DNA of 36,721 bases from a virus. The notes under the pieces are model-generated. The model ran no database searches, was not told the origin of the DNA, and saw only the letters and a program-made list of their open reading frames with translations. How positions within the stretch are numbered: the first letter of the stretch is position 1; each line of letters starts with the position of its first letter. Below, one piece after another: positions 6,331-13,363 of the stretch. A program made the position numbers and the translations under genes. The DNA is taken from the IMG/VR virus record IMGVR_UViG_3300024265_000139, positions 1 to 36,721 of that record; one strand, given 5' to 3'.

Positions 6331-6630
6331 ATGCACATGGGAGAAAAAAAGGTTCGGGTAGAGCTTTATATGAAAACTGGGTTGTTTATAGAAGGAATGT
6401 ACTTAGTTATTCGTAAGTCTTTTATAGAGAGAGTTTGTTCATCAGAGGATGCGTTCTTAGAGCTTATCGAGGCTTATGTTTATGACCACTCTATGTTGGA
6501 ACAAGCTACAGAGGCATACCAAAACTCTGACTACGATAAAGAATGGAATGGGTATGGAGGCAGATGGCATAGCTCTCTGTTTGTTAGAGCCTCTGAGATA
6601 GAATCCTTTTGGGTAGCAGCCGCAAATTAG
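6331..6630 (+). CDS. fifth member of the small paralogous beta-rich (LSm-like?) family
   Basis: The 99-residue product has RVELYMKTGLFIEGMY near the N-terminus and LFVRASEIESFW at the C-terminus. They match the gene at 1521-1979 (RVELFMKNGLFIMGEY, LHIATSEITAAW) at most positions. A central FLELIEAYVYD corresponds to that gene's middle strands. Two in-frame ATGs exist, at 6331 and 6337; the GCGGAGG just before 6331 is better spaced for 6337, so the product may be two residues shorter. It ends the rightward accessory block and its stop overlaps the stop of the convergent SSB gene. Function unknown. Confidence 0.75.
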   Translation: MHMGEKKVRVELYMKTGLFIEGMYLVIRKSFIERVCSSEDAFLELIEAYVYDHSMLEQATEAYQNSDYDKEWNGYGGRWHSSLFVRASEIESFWVAAAN

Positions 6631-7016
6631 AAAGGTGTATCTGTGGAATAAGATGACCCAAGATCTCCAGATAATGGTAGCGATTGTTTTTTAGTTGTAA
6701 GTTTTTGGATACTTGAAGCTATGATTTCTGTTATATATTTAGTGGTTCCGTCTTGTTCCCATGAACGAGTTCTAATTTTACCTTCTAAATAGACTTGGTC
6801 TCCTTTGTTTAGATAGTTGGAGCAGTAACTGGCTAAGTTGTTCCATGTAACTATTAGGTGCCAATCAGTTTGTTCTTTCTTTTCGTTATGCTTGTCGGTC
6901 CATTTTTCGCTAGTTGCTATTGTGAAACGTGCTACAGAGGATTCGTTTGATATGGTTTTTATTTCAGGGTCTTTACCAAGTCTGCCTATTAACGTAACTT
7001 TGTTTAAACTTGCCAC
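6627..7016 (-). CDS. ssb: single-stranded DNA-binding protein (OB fold)
   Basis: The 129-residue protein shows the SSB signature: LNKVTLIGRLGKDPEI at the N-terminus, VARFTIATSEKWTD, DWHLIVTWNNLASYCSNYL, and KGDQVYLEGKIRTRSWE. It ends in DTPF, a reduced version of the acidic DDxPF tail that recruits replication partners. The linker is short compared with host SSBs. Translation starts at GTG 7014-7016 behind AGGTG. It is the only minus-strand gene inside the rightward half, away from the rest of the replication operon, and probably has its own promoter in the 7017-7140 gap. Confidence 0.95.
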   Translation of the reverse strand: MASLNKVTLIGRLGKDPEIKTISNESSVARFTIATSEKWTDKHNEKKEQTDWHLIVTWNNLASYCSNYLNKGDQVYLEGKIRTRSWEQDGTTKYITEIIASSIQKLTTKKQSLPLSGDLGSSYSTDTPF

Positions 7017-7045
7017 TGTGCACCTGTTATTTACGTGTGTTGGTT

Positions 7046-7110
7046 AGGGCATCTAGCTATGTACTTCTGGCTTTGGGCTTAATTCATTAGTTAAAATAGC
7101 TAAATGCCCT
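7046..7110. repeat. 15-bp inverted repeat between divergent ssb and the late operon
   Basis: AGGGCATCTAGCTAT (7046-7060) and ATAGCTAAATGCCCT (7096-7110) are reverse complements at 14 of 15 positions, separated by 35 bp. The arms sit upstream of ssb and upstream of the late promoter. They could bind one looping regulator or fold in the ssb leader. No T-run follows, so a terminator is unlikely. Confidence 0.65.
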
Positions 7111-7140
7111 AGGGATTAATCAATGTGAGGCGACGTTAGT

Positions 7141-7174
7141 ATTAGTTGACAATGATGTCAAGTAATTTTACATA
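7141..7174 (+). promoter_or_regulatory. late-operon promoter overlapped by an operator-like dyad
   Basis: TTGACA (7146-7151) is followed after 17 bp by TACATA (7169-7174). The -35 is one arm of an exact dyad TTGACA-atga-TGTCAA (7146-7161). This extends with one mismatch to ATTA...TAAT over 7141-7166, a 26-bp symmetric site. A repressor on this site would cover the -35, giving repression of the structural genes. The XRE-type protein encoded at 8462 is a candidate binder, by inference. Confidence 0.65.
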
Positions 7175-7293
7175 GAAGCAAGTTGTTAAGTATTATGTCT
7201 ACTTGAATTGGCGTGGCATCTGCAGAGTTCGCTGTGGGATGTGTGCTATTTATCGTTAAAAATCAATTTTTTATGGGGATTTGGGACTTTTCT

Positions 7294-7872
7294 ATGCCGT
7301 TTAGTAAATACACAAAAACTCAATGCCATGTCTGCAGGCACAAAGACAGGAGAGCTATAGATAATGCTATCTTAGAAGGAAGACCGTTTAGAGGAATCTC
7401 TAAGGTTACTGGAATTTCTGTAGGAGCAATATCTAGGCATAAGTTAAATCATCTTGCTCAAGAGGTTGCAAAGTCTTTGGGGGAGATTAGCTTTGAGTCG
7501 ATGCCAGATGTTGAGAACTCGCCAGTTCTACATGCATCAGTCCCGCCTATAGAGGACATAGCTGCACAGATTAAGTATTTGTACTTACGTGTAGTTAACA
7601 TTATGGCTTCGTGCGAGAAAGAGAAGAAGTACCATACTGCTATTGTTGCAAACAGACAGGCTTTACGGTGCTTAGATCTTTTTTTTAAAGCGTCAGAAGA
7701 GCTGGTGGATTATCAGAATAGAACATCTAAAAAGGACGATGTTGGAATACTTAGAAGGGAGATCCTTAAAGCCCTTTCGCCATATAAGGAAGCTAAGATA
7801 GAAGTGGCAAAAGCAATGTTGAAAATTACACAGAATGACAAGGAGAGTGCATATGAAAAAAGAAGAGCGTAG
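7294..7872 (+). CDS. HTH protein, probable terminase small subunit
   Basis: From the ATG at 7294 the product has about 192 residues; the frame is open further upstream to 7213 and contains an ATG at 7273, but these lack good ribosome sites. It begins with a C-x2-C pair (QCHVCRHKDRRAID) and a helix-turn-helix, GISKVTGISVGAISRHKLNH, a pattern common in proteins encoded just before phage terminases. The following region is helical and charged (EKEKKYHTAIVANRQALR), as expected for oligomerisation in TerS. It is the first gene of the late operon. The TerS role is inferred from position and architecture. Confidence 0.65.
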   Translation: MPFSKYTKTQCHVCRHKDRRAIDNAILEGRPFRGISKVTGISVGAISRHKLNHLAQEVAKSLGEISFESMPDVENSPVLHASVPPIEDIAAQIKYLYLRVVNIMASCEKEKKYHTAIVANRQALRCLDLFFKASEELVDYQNRTSKKDDVGILRREILKALSPYKEAKIEVAKAMLKITQNDKESAYEKRRA

Positions 7873-8446
7873 AGTTGTTAAGAGTAGAGAGACAGGGCAG
7901 CCTAGTATCGTTTATGATATGCATAAACAATATGATATGCATAAACTAGAACAAGATAATAGCAGAACTATAAAGTACGAGTTAGCTCCAGAAAAGGCAA
8001 TTACTAGCGAGGCCCATATTAAGAGTAAGTGGGCAACTGGCAGGGGTGATGTTGCAGACATTGCTTCACTTCCGCCTCGTGTAAGTTCTTCTTTTGTAGG
8101 AACTGAACATGCTTTAATTACTGCTTATGCAAGTGAGGCACATCCTGTTAATGGAATATATTGGATCATTCCCTCTGTTATTGGAATAAGTTATGTTGAA
8201 ATAGCTAGTGGGTATGACTTTTGCATAAGAGCGATTGTTGCAGATGTCTTATGTTGCCGTATTAATGAAAAGAACCTTTCGGCTCATCTGCCTTTAAATT
8301 TGGTTTTTGCTAAAACGGATATTGAGGTAGGCATGGACATTAAGAAGAAGGAATTTTATTGGCAAGGAAGCGCTTGTTATAGAGGGTTCGACACTGCTTG
8401 GAGGTGGAGATGTGCAGAAGGACGAGGAGCTATCATTAAGTTTTAA
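7853..8446 (+). CDS. unknown protein in the packaging module
   Basis: The start is placed at ATG 7853, preceded by AAGGAG, rather than the in-frame ATG at 7835; it overlaps the previous gene by 20 bp. The 197-residue product has a basic N-terminus (MKKEERRVVKSRE) with a short duplication, YDMHKQYDMHK, near residue 22. A mixed alpha/beta part follows, ending in two Cys- and Trp-rich stretches (GSACYRGFDTAWRWRCAEG). No family is recognised. Lying between the TerS candidate and the HTH gene before TerL, it may be a packaging or head-gene regulator. Confidence 0.65.
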   Translation: MKKEERRVVKSRETGQPSIVYDMHKQYDMHKLEQDNSRTIKYELAPEKAITSEAHIKSKWATGRGDVADIASLPPRVSSSFVGTEHALITAYASEAHPVNGIYWIIPSVIGISYVEIASGYDFCIRAIVADVLCCRINEKNLSAHLPLNLVFAKTDIEVGMDIKKKEFYWQGSACYRGFDTAWRWRCAEGRGAIIKF

Positions 8447-8461
8447 TGAGGAATAAACAGT

Positions 8462-8863
8462 ATGCATTTTGGAGATAGACTAAAACTACTAAGAGAACGA
8501 AAAGGCGTATCGCTCAGGACAGCAGGTAAAGCAACTGATATGAGCTGCCAGTACCTGTGGTCATTGGAGCATTCATCAAACAAAAGAATTCCTGTGCCTG
8601 AAAAACTTAGAAAACTTTCTAGATATTATTCAGTCCCTGTGGAAGACTTATTAGTTTCTGCAGGGTATTTGCAAGATCCTATGGATCCTGCTGAAGGCAG
8701 AATGTTTTCGTACGATAAAAGAGTTTCTATGGCTTTCGAGCATGTGATTAATGATCCACGATTCCCTCGAGGAGAAGATCTTAGCTCTGAGACTACTCCG
8801 TTTGAAGCAAAGGTTTATATTATAGAGTTGTATCAAAGAGTTACAGGACAAAAGTTGTTATGA
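8462..8863 (+). CDS. XRE/Cro-type helix-turn-helix protein coupled to the terminase gene
   Basis: The first 65 residues form a lambda-repressor-like HTH: GDRLKLLRERKGVSLRTAGK, then AGKATDMSCQYLWSLEHSSN and a third helix ending VPVEDLLVSAGYL. The C-terminal 65 residues are acidic and helical and may dimerise. Its stop overlaps the terminase start as ATGA (8860-8863), so it is made together with the packaging motor. It could be an autoregulator of the late operon acting at the dyad at 7141-7166, or a DNA-recognition subunit of the terminase. The HTH call is firm, the role inferred. Confidence 0.85.
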   Translation: MHFGDRLKLLRERKGVSLRTAGKATDMSCQYLWSLEHSSNKRIPVPEKLRKLSRYYSVPVEDLLVSAGYLQDPMDPAEGRMFSYDKRVSMAFEHVINDPRFPRGEDLSSETTPFEAKVYIIELYQRVTGQKLL

Positions 8864-9621
8864 ACCCTGCAAATGCTAGGGACGGAATGAGCTTGGCTTT
8901 AGATCCAGCTCTATTTATGGAGAAAGTATTTGGAATAGAACCAGATGATTGGCAAAAGAAGTTATTAAGAGATGCCCCTAGCAAGGTTCTATTGCTGTGT
9001 TCACGACAAGCTGGAAAGTCTACTGTAAGTGCTGTTCTAGCGTTGTATTATGCTGTGTTCTATCCGGACTCGTTGATATTGATTATCTCTAGATCTTTTA
9101 GGCAATCAGAGGAGCTTTTCAGGAAAGTTAAAGGTGGGATTTCTTACGTTACCAATAACGGTTTGGTTGGGATGGAGCATGAGACGCAGAGAAGCTTGAA
9201 CTTGAGTAACGGTAGTCGTATTTTATCTTTACCCGGCAGACAGGAAACAGTTAGGGCGTATTCTAAAGTATCTTATTTGATTATAGATGAGGCTTCTCAA
9301 GTTCCAGATGATTTATATAGCGCTGTCCGGCCCATGCTTGCAGTGTCAAAGGGGAATATCATCGCCATGACTACGCCTTATGGCAAAAGGGGTTGGTTTT
9401 ACAACTCGTGGAAAGGGACTAGCGATTGGTATAGAGTCAAGATTACTGCTTACCAATGCCCTAGAATAAGTGATGAGTTTATAAGGAATGAGGTTGAAGA
9501 AGTTGGGGATTGGTGGGTTAAGCAAGAATATTTCTGTGAGTTTGTCGATGCTGAGAACCAACTCTTTTCATATGATTCTTTAGTCGACGCTGTAGATAGT
9601 AAGCTGTTTTGCTGGGCATAA
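8860..9621 (+). CDS. terminase large subunit, ATPase domain only (split terminase)
   Basis: The 253-residue protein is the N-terminal motor half of TerL. It shows an adenine-binding DDWQ (residues 29-32), Walker A SRQAGKST (48-55), Walker B LIIDE (140-144) and the coupling motif MTTPYGKRGWF. It closes with EYFCEFVDAENQLFSYDSL, the segment that normally leads into the nuclease domain, then stops. Ordinary TerL proteins continue for another 200 residues; here the nuclease half is encoded separately at 9911-10534. All motor motifs are intact, so it is probably active and assembles with the nuclease protein in trans. Confidence 0.92.
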   Translation: MNPANARDGMSLALDPALFMEKVFGIEPDDWQKKLLRDAPSKVLLLCSRQAGKSTVSAVLALYYAVFYPDSLILIISRSFRQSEELFRKVKGGISYVTNNGLVGMEHETQRSLNLSNGSRILSLPGRQETVRAYSKVSYLIIDEASQVPDDLYSAVRPMLAVSKGNIIAMTTPYGKRGWFYNSWKGTSDWYRVKITAYQCPRISDEFIRNEVEEVGDWWVKQEYFCEFVDAENQLFSYDSLVDAVDSKLFCWA

Positions 9622-9680
9622 TTGTTTCTTGTTTACGACAAGTTGCAAAAAAATAGTATTTGATATAAAGTGAGGAAGTT

Positions 9681-9914
9681 GTGGACGCATATCATATGAG
9701 GATCGTCAATTTGGCTTTTGAGTATGCTTGTACTGATCGTAGCTTTTACTATGGGATAAACTTAAAAAGGAAATTGAACGGAAGCTTTGGAGACTTTGAG
9801 AAGAAGATTAAAGCTCTCAGTTATTACGAGAGGGTAAAAGGGGTTAACCTTTTGTCTCATGACAGTCTGTTTGAGGCTAGGAAAAAGGCAGCATCTGTCT
9901 CTGTCTCCTTATGA
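9681..9914 (+). CDS. small unknown protein between the two terminase halves
   Basis: This 77-residue product starts at GTG 9681 behind a GAGGAAG ribosome site. It is helical and basic (NLKRKLNGSFGDFEKKIKAL) with several aromatic residues and no homing-endonuclease motif (no HNH, LAGLIDADG or GIY-YIG signature). Its stop overlaps the start of the nuclease gene as ATGA (9911-9914), so the two are coupled. It may be a linker or assembly factor holding the split terminase together, or a remnant of the insertion that split the gene. Confidence 0.65.
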   Translation: MDAYHMRIVNLAFEYACTDRSFYYGINLKRKLNGSFGDFEKKIKALSYYERVKGVNLLSHDSLFEARKKAASVSVSL

Positions 9915-10534
9915 GTCTTTCTCGTCCAAGTCAAGTTAGGTACATACTGGGGCTTGATTTGGGGCAGCAAAATGACTACTCAGTATTGAGCGTGTTCAAT
10001 GTTAAGTTCAATAGTAGCAACAGGCCAATTTATGAGATGCCTTACTTGGCAAGGTTTAATTTAAAAACAAGTTACGTTGATATTGTGGATGAAGTTATTG
10101 ACATTATTAGCAAGTATAACTTATCTTTGAACTATACTTTAATCGTTGATTACACTGGCGTTGGACGGCCAGTTGTTGATTTATTTAGACAGAAACATTT
10201 GAACCCTGTTGCCCTTAGCATTACCGGAGGGGCTAAGACAAACTGGGTTACTAAAACAGAGGTAAATGTTCCCAAAAAAGATATAGTCACTTATTTACAA
10301 CTTGTATTGCAAAATAAGCGGATAGCAATAGCACATGATTTACCTTTGCTGAGAACATTGACACAAGAATTTTTGAGCTTCCAATTAAAAATTAGGAATA
10401 ATTCTATGTCAGTTTCTAGTACATATGGTGGTGCCTATGGTGTAAATGACGATATAGTTATGTCAATGGGAATAGCGATTTGGTTGGTAGAATACCACAG
10501 CAGGCGTAGATTGTTTGCGGTAGGTGGCAGATAA
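9911..10534 (+). CDS. terminase large subunit, RNase H-like nuclease domain (split terminase)
   Basis: The 207-residue protein matches the C-terminal half of TerL: ILGLDLGQQNDYSVLSV with the first catalytic Asp near residue 16, a second acidic motif in LIVDYTGVGRPVVDLF, and the third in GVNDDIVMSMGIAIW. These are the three metal-binding acids of the terminase RNase H-fold nuclease that cuts concatemers. The N-terminus begins right where the domain boundary falls in a fused TerL. The TAA overlaps the portal ATG by one base (10534). Confidence 0.9.
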   Translation: MSLSRPSQVRYILGLDLGQQNDYSVLSVFNVKFNSSNRPIYEMPYLARFNLKTSYVDIVDEVIDIISKYNLSLNYTLIVDYTGVGRPVVDLFRQKHLNPVALSITGGAKTNWVTKTEVNVPKKDIVTYLQLVLQNKRIAIAHDLPLLRTLTQEFLSFQLKIRNNSMSVSSTYGGAYGVNDDIVMSMGIAIWLVEYHSRRRLFAVGGR

Positions 10535-11859
10535 TGGACAAAACAAACGATAAAGAATTAATTAGTATAGTAGCGCAAGCGTCAGATTTGATGAGCCAAT
10601 TGCGTAGCAGGTCTGCTTATTGGGAAGGTACTGGCTTTGAGTCAATAGAAAAGGCATTATCTTACCCAGTCACTGATTCAATATACTACCGTGACTACCT
10701 AGCTAGGTATGAAAGGCAGGATATAGCTAACAGAGTTATTAAGTCGCCTGTCGGCTTAACATGGAAAGATGATCCTAAAATTTTCTCTCTAGAAGATGAT
10801 TCCTTTGAAGAAACTTGGTCTAATCTTGTTTCAACTGTTGATTTATACTCTAACTGTTCAAGGTTAGATTTATTAGCTAGACTAGGAAGATATTCTACAT
10901 TATTTTTAGGGTTTAACGATACTACCGAGTTACAAAATGAAGTTCGTCAAGGTAGTGAGCTCATGTACGTTACTCCTCTCGCAGAACCTCAAGCTACTAT
11001 CTTAACTTGGGAGAAAAACTCATCTAAAAAAACTTATGGAACTCCTCTTACTTATAGAGTGACTCTGAATATAGAAGAGGGTGAAGCTGCAACTCGTATT
11101 GTCAACGCTAGTCGCATTCTACATGTAGCTGAAAATATAGTAGAAAGTAGGTATTATGGGATACCTGCACTTCAACCTATATATAACAGACTTTTAGGGC
11201 TTGAAAAATTAGCTGGCGGATCACCTGAAATGTATTGGCGTGGCGCAAGGCCTGGCTATGCTGCAAGCAGTAGTGGAAATGTGCTAGCTACACAGGAACA
11301 AATAGACCAATTCAAAGAAGCAGTATCAGGATTTGTTAATAATCTAAATAGATGGCTGTATGCAGAAGATTTGAAAATACAGTCTTTAGCTCCACAAGTC
11401 GTATCACCAAAAGAGCATGTGGATGTACAGATTCAGCTTATAAGTTCTGCTACTAGGATTCCAGTTCGTATCTTAATTGGTTCTGAGCGAGGACAATTAG
11501 CATCTGACCAAGATGAACGAGCATGGTTATCTTTTATAGAAGAACGGAGAGATGAGGTAGCTAAGAAGTTAATACTAACTCCATTGATTGATAGATTAAT
11601 AACTTATGGCGCATTGCCAGATCCTGGAGATTATACAATACTATGGGATCCTTTAATTATTGTTTCAGAAAAAGACAAAGCAGATGTTGCTAGAACATAT
11701 TCTGCTGCTATTAAACTGTACGATGATGCAGTAATGATAAAGGATGTAATACCGCCCGAAGTGTTCTTGAAGTACATTCTCAAATTGGACGAACAAGCCC
11801 TTAATGAAGCCAAAAGTATAACAGAAGGTTCTTTGGCAGAAGAGGGGATAGATGAGTAA
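10534..11859 (+). CDS. portal protein (DUF1073-type)
   Basis: The 441-residue product has the size and position of a portal, directly after TerL. It has the family pattern: an N-terminal YYRDYLARYERQDIANRVI segment, a central stretch ending in ASRILHVAENIVESRYYGIP, and a C-terminal GQLASDQDERAWLSFIEERR helix that matches the DUF1073 portal clip/stem region. It forms the dodecameric DNA gate at the head vertex. The end overlaps the following gene by 8 bp. Start fixed by TAATG coupling to the nuclease gene. Confidence 0.88.
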   Translation: MDKTNDKELISIVAQASDLMSQLRSRSAYWEGTGFESIEKALSYPVTDSIYYRDYLARYERQDIANRVIKSPVGLTWKDDPKIFSLEDDSFEETWSNLVSTVDLYSNCSRLDLLARLGRYSTLFLGFNDTTELQNEVRQGSELMYVTPLAEPQATILTWEKNSSKKTYGTPLTYRVTLNIEEGEAATRIVNASRILHVAENIVESRYYGIPALQPIYNRLLGLEKLAGGSPEMYWRGARPGYAASSSGNVLATQEQIDQFKEAVSGFVNNLNRWLYAEDLKIQSLAPQVVSPKEHVDVQIQLISSATRIPVRILIGSERGQLASDQDERAWLSFIEERRDEVAKKLILTPLIDRLITYGALPDPGDYTILWDPLIIVSEKDKADVARTYSAAIKLYDDAVMIKDVIPPEVFLKYILKLDEQALNEAKSITEGSLAEEGIDE

Positions 11860-12919
11860 CGATAGTAAAGACCCAACGAGTACCATAACGCTTAGAGCTG
11901 CATATGTTACTCAGTTTAGAAAGAGATTTTTTTATATAAGAAGCCTAATACGGCAGAGTATAGTTGTTAATGATTGTTTTGGGTTACGCTCTGCGCCTAA
12001 CGTTTTTGTTGCACAGGATTTCGATATTCCGACTAGTTGGAAGAATGGTCTAAGTCCAATAGGCAGGCAAGCTTTTAGGTTTAACACTAATGATGAGAAA
12101 ATGTCCCGCTTTATGGCTTGGTTAAACAAGGTGGAAGAACAAGCACTCTTCCAAATAGTCGGGGGGCCAATAGGAGATTTAGGGCAACCTCCTTTGTGGC
12201 AGAATTTGTACATACAAGCTGCGTACAGAAAAGGAATAGCGTGGGCACGTCGAAACATTGTACGAGATAGCGAAGTCCTTGATTCTATAGGCAAAACTAG
12301 AAGAGACATTGACGCTTCTATGGATGCTGTAGATGAGAAAATGACGAGTCCTGTTAGCTTAGACAGAGTAAAGACTGTGTACAGTAGAGCTTATACAGAT
12401 TTAAAAGGTATAACAGCAGCTATGGATGCTGAGATTAGTCGTGCTTTGGCAGACGGGCTTATTCTTGGTGAACATCCATCGATTATTGCCAAGAACATAA
12501 ACAATAGAGTCACAAAAATAGGTCTGCATAGATCTATCTTGTTAGCTAGGTCAGAGGTGATAAGGGCGCATCATTTAGCTTCTATTCAGGAATATAGGGA
12601 TTATGGCATAGAAGGTGTAAAAGTTATGGCCGAGTGGACTACCGCTAGAGATAGTAGAGTGTGCCAGAGCTGCAGAGACTTAGACTTTAATAGAACTGGT
12701 AAATTATGGGAGCTTGATGAGATAGAGCCACTTATTCCATTGCATCCGCAGTGTAGGTGTGCTGCTCTTCCAGCTATAAAACCATCTGGTATAGATATTA
12801 AAGCGATTCTGGCTGGTGAAGTGTCGTCTGTAGACAAAAAGAGAATAGAATTATCTGTAGGTAGAGAAATAGCAAAACAAGGCAAGGATACTGTATGGAA
12901 AGGCCTCGGGCAGTTATGA
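11852..12919 (+). CDS. head morphogenesis protein, Mu F / SPP1 gp7 family
   Basis: The 355-residue protein carries the minor-head domain in its C-terminal half: LARSEVIRAHHLASIQEY, EWTTARDSRVCQSC (a Cys pair) and LIPLHPQCRCAALPAI (the conserved HPxCRC). These features define the Phage_Mu_F family, whose members bind the portal and are packed in a few copies per head, sometimes ejected with the DNA. The N-terminal half is helical. It sits between portal and protease, as usual. A SD lies inside the portal gene. Confidence 0.92.
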   Translation: MSNDSKDPTSTITLRAAYVTQFRKRFFYIRSLIRQSIVVNDCFGLRSAPNVFVAQDFDIPTSWKNGLSPIGRQAFRFNTNDEKMSRFMAWLNKVEEQALFQIVGGPIGDLGQPPLWQNLYIQAAYRKGIAWARRNIVRDSEVLDSIGKTRRDIDASMDAVDEKMTSPVSLDRVKTVYSRAYTDLKGITAAMDAEISRALADGLILGEHPSIIAKNINNRVTKIGLHRSILLARSEVIRAHHLASIQEYRDYGIEGVKVMAEWTTARDSRVCQSCRDLDFNRTGKLWELDEIEPLIPLHPQCRCAALPAIKPSGIDIKAILAGEVSSVDKKRIELSVGREIAKQGKDTVWKGLGQL

Positions 12920-13326
12920 GTATCGGCGATAGCTATAATGATAAGTTTTCTTTTAGGGTAAACACGAAGTTTCCATCGATGAACGAGATAATAGCTTGTG
13001 CTAAAAAAGGTGGAAATGGCATGGCTTATGCTAGATTAAAAAAAAGATATACTAGAGAGGTAATAGACGTATTAGAACAAACGAGAATTCCCTTTGATTG
13101 CTATAAGATATACGCAGTGTTCACTTGGTGTGTGGCTAACAGAAGACGTGATCCTGACAATATAGCAGTTGCTGTTAAGTTTGTATTCGATGCTTTTGTT
13201 TATGCTGGACTTATAAAAAATGATGGCCAAAGAACTATAGATGGATGGTACAATAACTTTAAAAAAGTATCTGAGCCAGACTATGTTGATGTTGATGTTT
13301 ATTGTCAAACTACGAAGGAAGGTTAG
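12916..13326 (+). CDS. RusA-like Holliday-junction resolvase
   Basis: The product (136 residues from ATG 12916, overlapping the previous stop as ATGA; 143 from 12895) has the RusA core. It shows the signature NRRRDPDNIAVAVKFVFDAF, with both catalytic Asp residues and the downstream Lys, and the following AGLIKNDGQRTIDG with the third Asp. RusA dimers cut four-way junctions symmetrically. Here it is not in the replication operon but inside the head genes, where it could trim branched concatemers for packaging. The N-terminal 20 residues are unusual but NxxPSMNE (FPSMNEII) is retained. Confidence 0.88.
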   Translation: MSIGDSYNDKFSFRVNTKFPSMNEIIACAKKGGNGMAYARLKKRYTREVIDVLEQTRIPFDCYKIYAVFTWCVANRRRDPDNIAVAVKFVFDAFVYAGLIKNDGQRTIDGWYNNFKKVSEPDYVDVDVYCQTTKEG

Positions 13327-13363
13327 CATTTGCTAAAATAGAATTAGCAATGAAGGAATAGGC

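Noticed and set aside
9681-9914. Homing endonuclease or intein causing the terminase split
   Set aside because: Too small and without HNH, GIY-YIG, LAGLIDADG or intein splice motifs.
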